Source: Microbacterium sp. SYP-A9085 | GTDB lineage: Bacteria; Actinomycetota; Actinomycetes; Actinomycetales; Microbacteriaceae | Assembly: GCF_009649635.1 (NCBI RefSeq) | Contig: NZ_WJII01000002.1 | Coordinates: 434,001-498,000, forward strand | Direction: 5' to 3' | DNA length: 64,000 nucleotides | Shown here: one piece after another, positions 8,500 through 17,344 of the stretch | Numbering within the stretch: position 1 is the first letter of the stretch | How the letters are laid out: each line of letters begins with the position of its first letter | Notes under the pieces: generated by a model | What the model saw: the letters and a program-made list of their open reading frames with translations, nothing else | What the model was told of the DNA's origin: nothing | The model's database searches: none | Program-made: the position numbers and the translations under genes

Positions 8500-9936
8500 G
8501 CGTCCTCTGTCGAACTGACCACGCTGGGCCACCGGATCCGGCACCATCGCGTGTCGCGGGGGCTGACGCTCGACGAGCTGGGCGCCCAGGTCGGCGTGGC
8601 CGGCAGCCACCTGAGCCTGATCGAGAACGGCAAGCGCGAGCCGAAGCTTTCGCTGCTGCAGGAGATAGCCCGCGCCACCGGCACCGATGTCACCGATCTG
8701 CTGTCCTCCGAGCCGCCCAATCGGCGTGCGGCGCTGGAGATCGAGCTGAACCGCGCGCAGGCCAGTCCGGTGTTCCGGCGCCTGGGGATCCCGCCGATCA
8801 AGGTCACGAAGGGCACCAGCGACGAGATGCTCGAGTCGGTGCTCGGGCTGCACCGGGAGCTGCAGCGCCGCGAGCGCGAGGCGATAGCGACGCCCGAGGA
8901 GGCCCGCCGCGCGAACACCGAGCTGCGGCTGCTGATGCGCACGCGCGACAACTACCTGCCCGACATCGAGCAGCTCGCGGAGAAGCAGCTGAAGGCGGCC
9001 GGGCACACGTCGGGGGCGCTCACGCACCGCACCGTGAGCATCATGGCCGAGCAGCTGGGCTTCGAGCTGATCTACGTGAACGACCTCCCGCACTCGGCGC
9101 GGTCGGTGACGGACCTGGAGAACGGGCGCATCTACCTGCCGCCCGCATCGATCCCCGGGGGGCACGGGCTGCGGTCGATGGCGCTGCAGGCGATGGCGCA
9201 TCGGCTGCTGGGCCACAAGCCGCCCACCGACTACGCGCACTTCCTCAAGCAGCGCCTCGAGATCAACTACTTCGCCGCGTGCTGCCTGATGCCGCAGACG
9301 GCGGCGGTCGGGTTCCTGCAGCAGGCGAAGAAGGAGCGCAACCTCGCGGTGGAGGACTTCCGCGACGCGTTCGGCGTCACGCACGAGGCGGCGGGTATGC
9401 GGATGACGAACCTGCTGACCGCGCACCTGGGCATCCCGCTGCACTTCCTGCGCGTGGACGGCGCCGGCGCCATCTCCCGGGTGTACGAGAACGACGACCT
9501 GCCGCTGCCGATGGACGTGACCGGGGCGGTGGAGGGGCAGATAGTGTGCCGCAAGTTCTCCGCCCGCTCCGCGTTCGCGGAGCAGAACCGCACGACCGAG
9601 CACTACCAGTACACGGACACCCCGGCGGGGACGTACTGGTGCGCGACGCAGACCGGCGCCACCGCCGACGGGGAATTCTCGATCACCGTCGGTGTGCCGT
9701 TCGACGACGCGAAGTGGTTCCGCGGGCGCGAGACGCCCGGCCGGGCGAGCTCGACATGCCCGGACGATGCGTGCTGCCACCGGCCGGACGCCGCGCTGAC
9801 GGCGCGCTGGGCGGGCAATGCGTGGCCGAGCGCCCGCGTGCACATGCAGATGTTCAGTCCGCTGCCGCGCGGCGCGTTCCCCGGCGTGGATGACAGCGAG
9901 GTGTACGCGTTCCTGGATCGCCACGCGGCGGAGTAG
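8497..9936 (+). CDS. RamB-like transcriptional regulator (XRE HTH, IrrE-like and DUF2083 domains)
   Basis: A 479-residue regulator. Residues 1-65 are a Cro/C1-type helix-turn-helix (LTLDELGAQVGVAGSHLSLI), followed by an IrrE/ImmA-like segment with the ALQAMAHRLLGH motif, where the metalloprotease HExxH is degraded to AHRLLGH. A C-terminal short-chain acyl-CoA responsive region (DUF2083) contains Cys pairs near CPDDACCHRPD. The family includes RamB of Corynebacterium, which controls acetate and glyoxylate metabolism genes. The divergent pckG is the obvious candidate target; this is inference from position. Confidence 0.82.
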   Translation: MASSVELTTLGHRIRHHRVSRGLTLDELGAQVGVAGSHLSLIENGKREPKLSLLQEIARATGTDVTDLLSSEPPNRRAALEIELNRAQASPVFRRLGIPPIKVTKGTSDEMLESVLGLHRELQRREREAIATPEEARRANTELRLLMRTRDNYLPDIEQLAEKQLKAAGHTSGALTHRTVSIMAEQLGFELIYVNDLPHSARSVTDLENGRIYLPPASIPGGHGLRSMALQAMAHRLLGHKPPTDYAHFLKQRLEINYFAACCLMPQTAAVGFLQQAKKERNLAVEDFRDAFGVTHEAAGMRMTNLLTAHLGIPLHFLRVDGAGAISRVYENDDLPLPMDVTGAVEGQIVCRKFSARSAFAEQNRTTEHYQYTDTPAGTYWCATQTGATADGEFSITVGVPFDDAKWFRGRETPGRASSTCPDDACCHRPDAALTARWAGNAWPSARVHMQMFSPLPRGAFPGVDDSEVYAFLDRHAAE

Positions 9937-9951
9937 TGAGGATGCCGCAGG

Positions 9952-11025
9952 TCACCCCGCGATGAACCGGGCGTAGCGGTCCAGCGCCGCCGCCACCTCC
10001 TCACCGGTCGCCGCGCGCGGCGCGAGCAGATCCGGCACCGGGTCGTCGGCGTGCCGTCCGGCGGCCACCGAGTGCGTCCACACGCCGACCACGCGCCCGC
10101 GCGCGAGCAGGAGAGGACGCACCAGCCCGTTCGCGCCGGGCCCCACCGCCCCGGCGAGCTCCGGCGGACACACCGGCGAGCGGTCGGCGTAGGAGAGGTA
10201 GTACTCGTCGAACGGGGCGAGCGCGATCACGTCCGGCGCCGACCGATGCCGGCGCGGACGATCCGGAGCCATGTACGCCCCGTCGTCCACCTCCACCAGC
10301 CGGTCGGCCGCCGCCGCGGCCGCCTCCCGCGCGAGCCCGAGCGGCAGCCCCGCCCACCAGGCGAAGTCCGCGGCGCGCGCGGGCCCGTGCCCGTCGACAT
10401 AGCGCACGAAGAGCTCGACGAGCGGATCCGCCGGATGGGCGGAGTCGGCGATCCACTCGTCGGCGAGCACGAAGCACTGCTCGCGCGTCGGTACGGAACC
10501 GGCGCCCCGCGCGACGACCGGCCCCTGCACGAGCACACCGGCGACGCTCAGCGCGTATAGCAGGTGGTAACCGCGTTGGCCGGTCGGCGGGATCCCGGAC
10601 ACTTCCAGCAGGGCGAAGATCTCGGCACGCGTCATCCGGCCCCCGCCGACCAGGGCACCCACGATCGCGCGCTCGGCACGGCCGACCGCGTCGGGCTCCA
10701 GCCCGAGCGCGCGGCGACGCGAGTCGGCCTGCCGCGCCTGCCGGGCGCCGGTCACCTGCAGCATCCAGGCCAGATCCCGTGCGGGGACGATGTGGATCGT
10801 GCCGCGCATCGTCCACGAGCGCACGAGGTGCCCGGCGTCGAAGGCGGCATCCACGGCGGCAAGCCCCGGGGCACCGCGGGTCCGCGACGCCAGCGCCCAG
10901 CGTCCGCCCCGGAACTCCTGCGCCTGCACGGCCAGCATGTGGGCGGCGGCGTCCTGCACGGTGGCCGCCGGGGCGGACAGCCGATGCGAGCGCAGACGCT
11001 CGGCGAGCAGGCGATGCGGGGTCAC
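9952..11025 (-). CDS. Winged-helix DNA-binding domain protein (HTH_42 family)
   Basis: A 357-residue protein of the actinobacterial winged-helix family with HTH_42. Recognisable pieces are the N-terminal AAAHMLAVQAQEFRGGRWALASR, the SWTMRGTIHIVPARDLAWML segment, ALAPFDEYYLSYADR and the late GVWTHSV. Relatives include YcaQ-type proteins linked to DNA lesion repair, but members of this size are mostly uncharacterised. It converges on the RamB-like gene with only 15 bases between, and is transcribed in the same direction as the carbamate kinase upstream. Confidence 0.75.
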   Translation of the reverse strand: MTPHRLLAERLRSHRLSAPAATVQDAAAHMLAVQAQEFRGGRWALASRTRGAPGLAAVDAAFDAGHLVRSWTMRGTIHIVPARDLAWMLQVTGARQARQADSRRRALGLEPDAVGRAERAIVGALVGGGRMTRAEIFALLEVSGIPPTGQRGYHLLYALSVAGVLVQGPVVARGAGSVPTREQCFVLADEWIADSAHPADPLVELFVRYVDGHGPARAADFAWWAGLPLGLAREAAAAAADRLVEVDDGAYMAPDRPRRHRSAPDVIALAPFDEYYLSYADRSPVCPPELAGAVGPGANGLVRPLLLARGRVVGVWTHSVAAGRHADDPVPDLLAPRAATGEEVAAALDRYARFIAG

Positions 11026-11071
11026 CGGTCCATCCTGACGTGCCGCACCGACATCCCCAACGCCGCGATCA

Positions 11072-12004
11072 TCACGCGTAGACGATGCCGCCCTCCACGT
11101 CGGCGCGGATCTCGGTCCCGACCGTGCGGGCCAGCAGGTCGTCGAGCCGGTCCAGCGGACCGATCAGCGCGCGCCCACCCGACCGTGCGACGCGGATTGC
11201 CGCCTCGACCTTCGGCTGCATCGAGCCCTCCGCGAATGCCAGCTCGGCAACGGCATCTGCCGACGCGGTGAGGATGTCGCGCTGTTGGGGCGTGCCCCAG
11301 TTCTCGCTGACGAAGTCGCCGTCGGTGAGCATGATCAGGGTGTCCGCGCGCAGCTCGGCGGCCAGCGCCGCACTTGCCAGGTCCTTGTCGACCACCGCCT
11401 GCATCCCCGTCTGCCGATGGCCCTGCGCATCGACCTTCACCGGGACCCCGCCACCGCCCACGCACACGACGAGGTGACCGCTCTCCAGCAACAGACGCAC
11501 CAGCGGCGCCTGCACGACCCGGACGGGATTCGGCGATGGCACCACACGCCGGAACGCCGAACCGTCCCGGGCGATGGTCCAGCGGTACGCCGCCGCGGCC
11601 TCCGCGGCATCCTCCGCCGAATAGGTCGGGCCGATCAGCTTCGTCGGTCGCTCGAAGGCGGGGTCGTGCTCGTCCACCACGGTCGTGGTGATGACGGCAG
11701 CGACCTCACGCCGGCCGGCGAGGGCGTTGGAGAGCTCCTGCTGCACCACGTATCCGATCATGCCCTGCGTCTCGGCACCCAGGATGTCCAACGGGTACGC
11801 GGCGACATCCTGGTAGGCGAGATTCTGCAGCGCCAGCAAGCCGACCTGGGGTCCGTTGCCGTGCGTGATCACGAGTTCGTTCTCGTCGGCGAGTCCGGCC
11901 AGCGCCCGGCACGTCGACCGCACGTTCTCCCGCAGCCGATCCGCGGTCATCGGCTCACCCCGGCGGGCGAGGGCGTTCCCGCCCAGTGCGACCACGACGC
12001 GCAT
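11072..12004 (-). CDS. arcC: Carbamate kinase
   Basis: A 310-residue cytosolic amino-acid-kinase fold enzyme that makes ATP from carbamoyl phosphate + ADP, leaving carbamate that falls to NH3 + CO2. Motifs: VVALGGNAL at the N-terminus, THGNGPQVGLLAL, and VCVGGGGVPV. The start at 12004 follows a GGAGG five bases upstream. It is divergent from the DUF2877/FdrA/DUF1116 genes, which together form oxamate carbamoyltransferase in E. coli, where a carbamate kinase gene sits beside them. No arginine deiminase or ornithine carbamoyltransferase is near, so the kinase most likely serves that complex. Confidence 0.9.
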   Translation of the reverse strand: MRVVVALGGNALARRGEPMTADRLRENVRSTCRALAGLADENELVITHGNGPQVGLLALQNLAYQDVAAYPLDILGAETQGMIGYVVQQELSNALAGRREVAAVITTTVVDEHDPAFERPTKLIGPTYSAEDAAEAAAAYRWTIARDGSAFRRVVPSPNPVRVVQAPLVRLLLESGHLVVCVGGGGVPVKVDAQGHRQTGMQAVVDKDLASAALAAELRADTLIMLTDGDFVSENWGTPQQRDILTASADAVAELAFAEGSMQPKVEAAIRVARSGGRALIGPLDRLDDLLARTVGTEIRADVEGGIVYA

Positions 12005-12047
12005 TGCCGCCTCCTTCGCAGGACCGGCCTGGCCCTGATCGTCCCTA

Positions 12048-12059
12048 ATGGTATACTAT
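12048..12059. promoter_or_regulatory. ATGGTATAC operator overlapping the promoter of the carbamoyltransferase operon
   Basis: ATGGTATACTAT lies in the 62-bp divergent gap between carbamate kinase and the DUF2877 gene. TATACT at 12052-12057 doubles as a good -10, placing transcription start within a few bases of the ATG at 12067 (leaderless or nearly so). The same ATGGTATAC core occurs upstream of three other transcription units in the 11-30 kb block. Confidence 0.65.
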
Positions 12060-12066
12060 ATCCCGC

Positions 12067-12996
12067 ATGAGCGTCGCCGCTGCGGTTCACCCCCTGCATG
12101 ACTCGCCGGCGATCACGCGCGCACTCACGATCGATGTCACCCTCGCGCATCGACTGCGGCGCGGACCCCGGCGGGCGCGCGTGCATTCGGTGTTCCACCA
12201 CGTCGTGAACCTCAGCACCCGGACGGGTCGCCTGATCGCCCTGTCCGCCCGCTCGCTCGACGATGCACCCTGGTCGGTCCGCGTGGATGTCGCGGACTGG
12301 GCCGTCCCCGCGGTGCACGCGGGCGAGCCCGCCGTCCTGACGGCGTCCGACATCCGACTCCCCGGCCGCCGCATCCTCATCGACGGGGCCCGCCACTGGC
12401 GTCCCCGCCTTCCATCGCTGCCACTGGACACGTCCGTGACGCGCGATCGAATCCGGGAGCTCGAGCACCTCCTCGGCGCCGCCGGCGACCCCGGTGCCGA
12501 CGGCCGCAGGCGGGCCGGCGACGCGTTCGCACACGCGTCCGCCGCCCGGCTGCGTGCCGCACGCACGGCCGCGGTGCGCGCCGAGCTCGCAGGCGACCGC
12601 GGGGCGGCGACCGCCGCCGTGGTGGAGATGCTGGGACTCGGGCCGGGGCTGACCCCGGCCGGGGACGACATGCTGGTGGGAATGGCGCTCGTGGCCGCCT
12701 GCCCGAACAGCGGCATCACGGTGCTGCCGTGGGCGATCGTCGACGCGCTGGCGCGCCACCCGCACCGCACCACCGACCTCAGCCGCACGACGCTGCACGA
12801 AGCGGTGCGGGGGCGGGCGCGGCAATCGCTCATCGACCTCCTCGAAGGGTCATGCCGGCCTCCGGCAGGAACTGCGGACGATGTGCACCTCCGACTGGAG
12901 AAGGTGCTCGGCATCGGGCACACCTCGGGCAGAGACCTCGCATCCGGCATCCTCACCGGACTGCGGCTGGCAAGCGAACGGAGAGGCAGCGCGTGA
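12067..12996 (+). CDS. DUF2877 protein, AllH-like subunit of oxamate carbamoyltransferase
   Basis: A 309-residue protein with the family signature LGLGPGLTPAGDDMLVG (about residues 195-211). In E. coli the homologue YlbF/AllH works with FdrA/AllF and YlbE/AllG as oxamate carbamoyltransferase, which phosphorolyses oxalurate to oxamate and carbamoyl phosphate. Here all three are adjacent and translationally coupled: this gene ends in GTGA, shared with the FdrA start. The N-terminal two thirds is less conserved. The true substrate in this organism may differ from oxalurate, because no allantoin genes are near. Confidence 0.82.
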   Translation: MSVAAAVHPLHDSPAITRALTIDVTLAHRLRRGPRRARVHSVFHHVVNLSTRTGRLIALSARSLDDAPWSVRVDVADWAVPAVHAGEPAVLTASDIRLPGRRILIDGARHWRPRLPSLPLDTSVTRDRIRELEHLLGAAGDPGADGRRRAGDAFAHASAARLRAARTAAVRAELAGDRGAATAAVVEMLGLGPGLTPAGDDMLVGMALVAACPNSGITVLPWAIVDALARHPHRTTDLSRTTLHEAVRGRARQSLIDLLEGSCRPPAGTADDVHLRLEKVLGIGHTSGRDLASGILTGLRLASERRGSA

Positions 12997-14531
12997 GCGT
13001 CACGACACTGATCAAGAAGAACACCTATGTCGACTCGGTGTCGCTGATGTCGATCTCGACCCGGGCCAATGACATCGCCGGCGTCGAGCAGGCGTTCGTG
13101 GCGATGGCCACCGAGATGAACAAGGCTGTGCTGTCCGACCTCGACCTGCTCTCGCCGGAGCTTGCGGACGCCGGCGGCAGCGATCTGATGATCGTCGCGG
13201 TGACGGCCCCGGACGTCGACCGTGACCAGACGCTCGCTCAGATCGAGGCGCTGCTGGCGCGCCGTGGGCCGGTCGGCGACGAGGCCGCCTCACCCCCGCG
13301 CACCCTCGGCGCGGCGGTGGCCTCCGATCCCGACGCGAACCTCGCCGTCATCGCCGTGAACGGCGCCTACGCGGCGCGCGAGGCACGGGCGGCGCTCGAG
13401 AACGACCTGCACGTCCTGCTCTTCAGCGACAACGTGTCCGTCGACGACGAGATCGCCCTCAAGACGCTCGCCCACGAGAAGGGCCTGCTCATGATGGGCC
13501 CCGACTGCGGGACCGCGATCATCAACGGCACCGCCCTGTGCTTCGCCAACGCCGTGCGGCGCGGCCCGATCGGAATCGTGGCGGCCAGCGGCACGGGCTC
13601 CCAGGAGGTCAGCGCCCGCATCCACGAGCTCGGCGGCGGCGTCTCGCAGCTGATCGGCACCGGCGGGCGGGACCTGTCCGCAGCGGTCGGCGGGATCACG
13701 ATGACCGACGGCATCCGCGCCCTCGCCGCCGACGACCAGACGAAGGCGATCGTGCTGGTCTCCAAGCCCCCCGCACCCGAGGTGGAGAAGCGCGTGCTCG
13801 CCGAAGTCGCGACCGCCGGTAAGCCCGTCGTCGTCTACTTCATCGGCGGGTCCGAGGCGGCCGTCACCGCTGCCGGGGCCCGTTTCGCCGCCAGCAGCCA
13901 GGACGCCGCGCTGCAGGCGGTCCGGTTGACGGTGGACGCCGGCGCGGCGGTGCCCGCCCTCGACACGTCGGCCGTGGCATCCGTGCGTGCACGACTGCGT
14001 CCCGAGCAGCGTTACGCCCGCGGGCTGTTCTGCGGCGGCACACTGTGCGACGAGTCGATGTATGCCCTGCTGGATGCCGGGGAGGCCGTGTACAGCAACA
14101 TCCAGAGGGACCCGGCCTTCCTGGTGCGCGCCGGCGACCCCGGTCGCGGCCACACGTTCCTCGACTTCGGGGACGATGAGTTCACCGCCGGGCGCCCGCA
14201 TCCGATGATCGACCCGTCGCTGCGCCTGGAACGCCTGGTCGCAGAGGCGGCGGACCCCAGCGTTGCGGTCATCGTGATGGACTTCGTGCTGGGATTCGGC
14301 GCGCATGAGGATCCTGTGGGCGTGACGCTGCCGGCGATCGCGCAGGCGCGCGCGCAGGCCGCCGGCCGCCATCTCGAGATCGTGGGGTACGTGCTGGGCA
14401 CCGACCGCGACACCCCCGCGCTGTCCGACCAGATCTCGGCACTGGAAGCGGCCGGGGTCACCGTCATGCACAGCAGCACTCAGACGGGCGCATACGTCGG
14501 CGCCGTCGTTCGGAAGGAGACCGCCGCATGA
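12993..14531 (+). CDS. fdrA: FdrA family acyl-CoA-synthetase-like protein, AllF subunit of oxamate carbamoyltransferase
   Basis: A 512-residue protein related to succinyl-CoA synthetase alpha. It has an N-terminal domain with VDSVSLMSIS and ALLARRG, the FdrA motif MMGPDCGTAIINGTAL (about residue 165), the CoA-ligase-like GIVAASGTGSQEVSARIHELG, and a C-terminal ligase-like domain with LRPEQRYARGLFCGGTL and VIVMDFVLGFGAHEDPVG. The GTG start overlaps the DUF2877 stop, and the stop overlaps the DUF1116 start. It is full length, unlike the shorter paralogue at 24410-25441. Function is taken from the E. coli AllFGH system. Confidence 0.87.
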   Translation: MSVTTLIKKNTYVDSVSLMSISTRANDIAGVEQAFVAMATEMNKAVLSDLDLLSPELADAGGSDLMIVAVTAPDVDRDQTLAQIEALLARRGPVGDEAASPPRTLGAAVASDPDANLAVIAVNGAYAAREARAALENDLHVLLFSDNVSVDDEIALKTLAHEKGLLMMGPDCGTAIINGTALCFANAVRRGPIGIVAASGTGSQEVSARIHELGGGVSQLIGTGGRDLSAAVGGITMTDGIRALAADDQTKAIVLVSKPPAPEVEKRVLAEVATAGKPVVVYFIGGSEAAVTAAGARFAASSQDAALQAVRLTVDAGAAVPALDTSAVASVRARLRPEQRYARGLFCGGTLCDESMYALLDAGEAVYSNIQRDPAFLVRAGDPGRGHTFLDFGDDEFTAGRPHPMIDPSLRLERLVAEAADPSVAVIVMDFVLGFGAHEDPVGVTLPAIAQARAQAAGRHLEIVGYVLGTDRDTPALSDQISALEAAGVTVMHSSTQTGAYVGAVVRKETAA

Positions 14532-15952
14532 GCACCAGCACCGCCGCGCTGTTCTCGACCCCGCTGAGGGTCGTGAACCTCGGGCTGCAGATGTTCCACG
14601 ATGACATCGCGTCCCAGAGCACGCCGGTCACGAGCGTCGACTGGGCACCGCCCGGCGGGGGCGACCCGGCCGTGATCGCGGCACTGGACGTGCTGGCCTC
14701 CGGCGACCTGCCCGAACGCATCGCTGCGGCCAATGCCGAAGCGCTCGAGCGCATCCTCGACGCCCGTCCCATGCTGATCGGCTACGGGCGCGCCCTGGAT
14801 GTCGTGCCGGGGATGACACCCACCACGATCCTGCACGCCGGTCCGCCGGTCGCCTGGGAGCGCATGTCGGGGCCGATGCGCGGGGCGGTCACCGGCGCCC
14901 TCGTATTCGAAGGACTCGCGAAGGACATCGACGAGGCCGCCGAGGTCGCCGCCTCCGGGAAGATCACGTTCTCCCCCTGCCACGAACACCAGTCGGTCGG
15001 CTCCATGGCCGGTGTGACGTCGGCGTCGATGTACGTGCACATCGTCCGCAACGAGACACATGGCAACGTCGCGTACACGAATCTGTCCGAGCAGATGGCG
15101 AAGATCCTGCGGATGGGTGCGAACGATGCGAGCGTCATCGACCGGCTGATCTGGATGCGCGACGTGCTGGGGCCCATGCTGGCCGAGGCCATGCAGATCG
15201 GCGGACCGATCGATCTGCGCCTGATGCTGGCCCAGGCCGTCCATATGGGCGATGAGGCCCACAACCGCAACAGCGCGGGCACGCTCCTGCTCTTCCAGGC
15301 GCTAGCCCCGGCGCTCCTGCAGACGAACTTCACGACGCTGCAGAAGAAGGAGGTGTTCGACTTCATCGCAAGCTCGGACTACTTCTCCGGCCCGACCTGG
15401 ATGGCTACGGCGAAGGCGGCCCTGGACGCCGCGAACGGTGTCGCCGAGTCCACCGTGGTGACCACCATGGCCCGCAACGGCGTCGAGTTCGGCATTCGCG
15501 TCGCCGGTCTTCCCGGCCAGTGGTTCACGGGACCCGCGCAAAAGGTCGTCGGACCCATGTTCGGCGGGTACAAGCCGGAGGACTCCGGTCTGGACATCGG
15601 GGACAGCGCCATCACCGAGACGTACGGCTTCGGCGGCTTCGCCATGGCCGCCGCCCCGGCGATCGTCGCGCTGGTCGGCGGCACCGTCGCCGAGGCCGTG
15701 GGCTACACCCGGCAGATGCGGGAGATCACCACGGCAGAGAATCCGAATGTCACGATCCCCGCCCTCGGCTTTGCGGGCCTGCCCAGCGGCATCGACGTGC
15801 GCAAGGTGATGGATGCCGGCATCCTTCCGGTGATCAACACCGCCATCGCCCACAAGGAGCCCGGCATCGGCATGATCGGCGCCGGCATCACGCATCCCCC
15901 AGTGGAGGCCTTCCAGAAGGCGACGATCGCGCTGGCGGATGCGTTGGCGTGA
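14528..15952 (+). CDS. DUF1116 protein, AllG-like subunit of oxamate carbamoyltransferase
   Basis: A 474-residue protein of the YlbE/AllG (DUF1116) family. Typical stretches are MLIGYGRALDVVPGM, the FSPCHEHQSVGSMAGVTSASM segment with conserved Cys and His, MGDEAHNRNSAGTLLL, and TETYGFGGFAMAAAPAIV near the C-terminus. The start overlaps the FdrA stop (ATGA). It ends 17 bases from the convergent MFS gene, with no obvious terminator. Together with its two upstream partners and carbamate kinase it would turn a carbamoyl donor into ATP, NH3 and CO2. Confidence 0.86.
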   Translation: MSTSTAALFSTPLRVVNLGLQMFHDDIASQSTPVTSVDWAPPGGGDPAVIAALDVLASGDLPERIAAANAEALERILDARPMLIGYGRALDVVPGMTPTTILHAGPPVAWERMSGPMRGAVTGALVFEGLAKDIDEAAEVAASGKITFSPCHEHQSVGSMAGVTSASMYVHIVRNETHGNVAYTNLSEQMAKILRMGANDASVIDRLIWMRDVLGPMLAEAMQIGGPIDLRLMLAQAVHMGDEAHNRNSAGTLLLFQALAPALLQTNFTTLQKKEVFDFIASSDYFSGPTWMATAKAALDAANGVAESTVVTTMARNGVEFGIRVAGLPGQWFTGPAQKVVGPMFGGYKPEDSGLDIGDSAITETYGFGGFAMAAAPAIVALVGGTVAEAVGYTRQMREITTAENPNVTIPALGFAGLPSGIDVRKVMDAGILPVINTAIAHKEPGIGMIGAGITHPPVEAFQKATIALADALA

Positions 15953-15969
15953 GCGCTTCGCGGCCGCGG

Positions 15970-17220
15970 CTACTCGAGCGCGTCGCCCGCGCGATAGCGC
16001 GCCAGCTCCGGCACCGCCACGACGACCACCGCCACACACGCCACCAGGATCAGCCCGCAGAAGAATGTGGTCGCCGCCACGCCGGCGGACTGGGCGATAA
16101 TCCCCAATCCGGCCGCGGCGACCGGAGTGATGCCGATGGCCAGCTCCTGGACGCCCATGGCCCTGCCCTGCGCCCGCGAGGGTGTCACCATCAGCAGCAG
16201 GGTGGTCTGGTAGATCACGAACGGAGCCGAGGCCAGCCCGATGCCGCCCAGCAGCAGGAATGACAGCCACGGCTCGCGCGAGAGCGCGAACAGCGCCCAG
16301 AGCACCCCCCAGAGGATCGTGCCCCCGGCGAAGATCGCCCCCTGTCCGCGCACCTCCCCCAGCATCGCGATCGTCAACGACCCGATCATGCCGCCCACGC
16401 CCGCACAGGTGAGCATCATGCCCAGCCCCGCGGCATCCATCCCCAGGATCTGCTCGGCGAACACCGGCATGAACGACTGGAACACCGGCCACAGCAGCAT
16501 GTTGGCGAACAGGGTGATCAGCATCACGCTCAGTGCGACCGGGCTGCGGCCGATCGCCGCGAACCCGCCCACGATCATCCGCCACGGCGATTCGTGGTGC
16601 GCGGCGATGCCTGCGGTGGTGGCGCGCATGAGCCAGAGCGCGGTCAGCGCGACCGCGTACCACGCGGAAGACAGCGCCAGCGCCGCCGGTGCGCCCAGCA
16701 CACCGATCAGCGCTCCTCCGATCGCCGGCCCCACCATTTGAGATGCGCTCATCGCCAGCGCATTCAACGCGTTCGCGTTACTGAGGTTGTCCCGTCCGAC
16801 CAGGTCGAACACCAGCGCCGCGCGCGCCGGCTGCGCGGGCGCCTGAGCCATGCCCAGGACCAGACCGGCGGCCATCAGCACGCCCACCCCGGCCGCCCCG
16901 GCGAACGCGATCGCCGCCACAGCCGCGATCGCGGCCAGCGCCAGCACGTTCGCGAGGATCACCAGCCGTCTCCGGTCGAAGCGGTCCGAGAGCATGCCCC
17001 AGAACGGGCCGAGCAGCAGCGGCGCGAACCGGAATGTCGTGAACAGCGCGAGCAGGAATGCCGAGCCGGTCAGCTCGAACACCATCCACCCCAGAATCAT
17101 CGTCTGGGTCCACACGCCCCCGAAGAAGCAGACGCTCGAGATCCACAGCAGTCGGAACTGAGGGCTCACCCGCAGCGATCTGACCGCACGCAGCGAATCC
17201 CGCCGATTCCGTCCGCGCAC
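15970..17220 (-). CDS. MFS transporter (EntS-like, MFS_3 type)
   Basis: A 416-residue integral membrane protein with about twelve hydrophobic segments and the loop 2-3 motif GMLSDRFDRRRLV. The GTG at 17220 is chosen because AGGAG lies eight bases upstream and the hydrophobic core begins about 20 residues later; longer readings overlap the ATPase gene upstream. It is the last gene of the peptide-type ABC importer operon (same strand, 124 bases after). It could export a product or intermediate of the pathway; substrate unknown. Confidence 0.78.
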   Translation of the reverse strand: MRGRNRRDSLRAVRSLRVSPQFRLLWISSVCFFGGVWTQTMILGWMVFELTGSAFLLALFTTFRFAPLLLGPFWGMLSDRFDRRRLVILANVLALAAIAAVAAIAFAGAAGVGVLMAAGLVLGMAQAPAQPARAALVFDLVGRDNLSNANALNALAMSASQMVGPAIGGALIGVLGAPAALALSSAWYAVALTALWLMRATTAGIAAHHESPWRMIVGGFAAIGRSPVALSVMLITLFANMLLWPVFQSFMPVFAEQILGMDAAGLGMMLTCAGVGGMIGSLTIAMLGEVRGQGAIFAGGTILWGVLWALFALSREPWLSFLLLGGIGLASAPFVIYQTTLLLMVTPSRAQGRAMGVQELAIGITPVAAAGLGIIAQSAGVAATTFFCGLILVACVAVVVVAVPELARYRAGDALE

Positions 17221-17344
17221 CCGGCCCGCTCCTGCCTCGGCGACCTCCGGCCCGCCGCCGTGGCCGGCGTCGGCGGCGCGACCGCTCAGCGCCCGGCCGT
17301 CGCGGGCGCCGTCGTCCACCTCGCGACGCCTCGACCCGCGGCCG

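Noticed and set aside
12067..15952. Reading the fdrA cluster as an allantoin pathway
   Set aside because: No allantoinase, allantoate amidohydrolase, ureidoglycolate enzyme or glyoxylate genes occur in the window; only the carbamoyltransferase/kinase part is supported.
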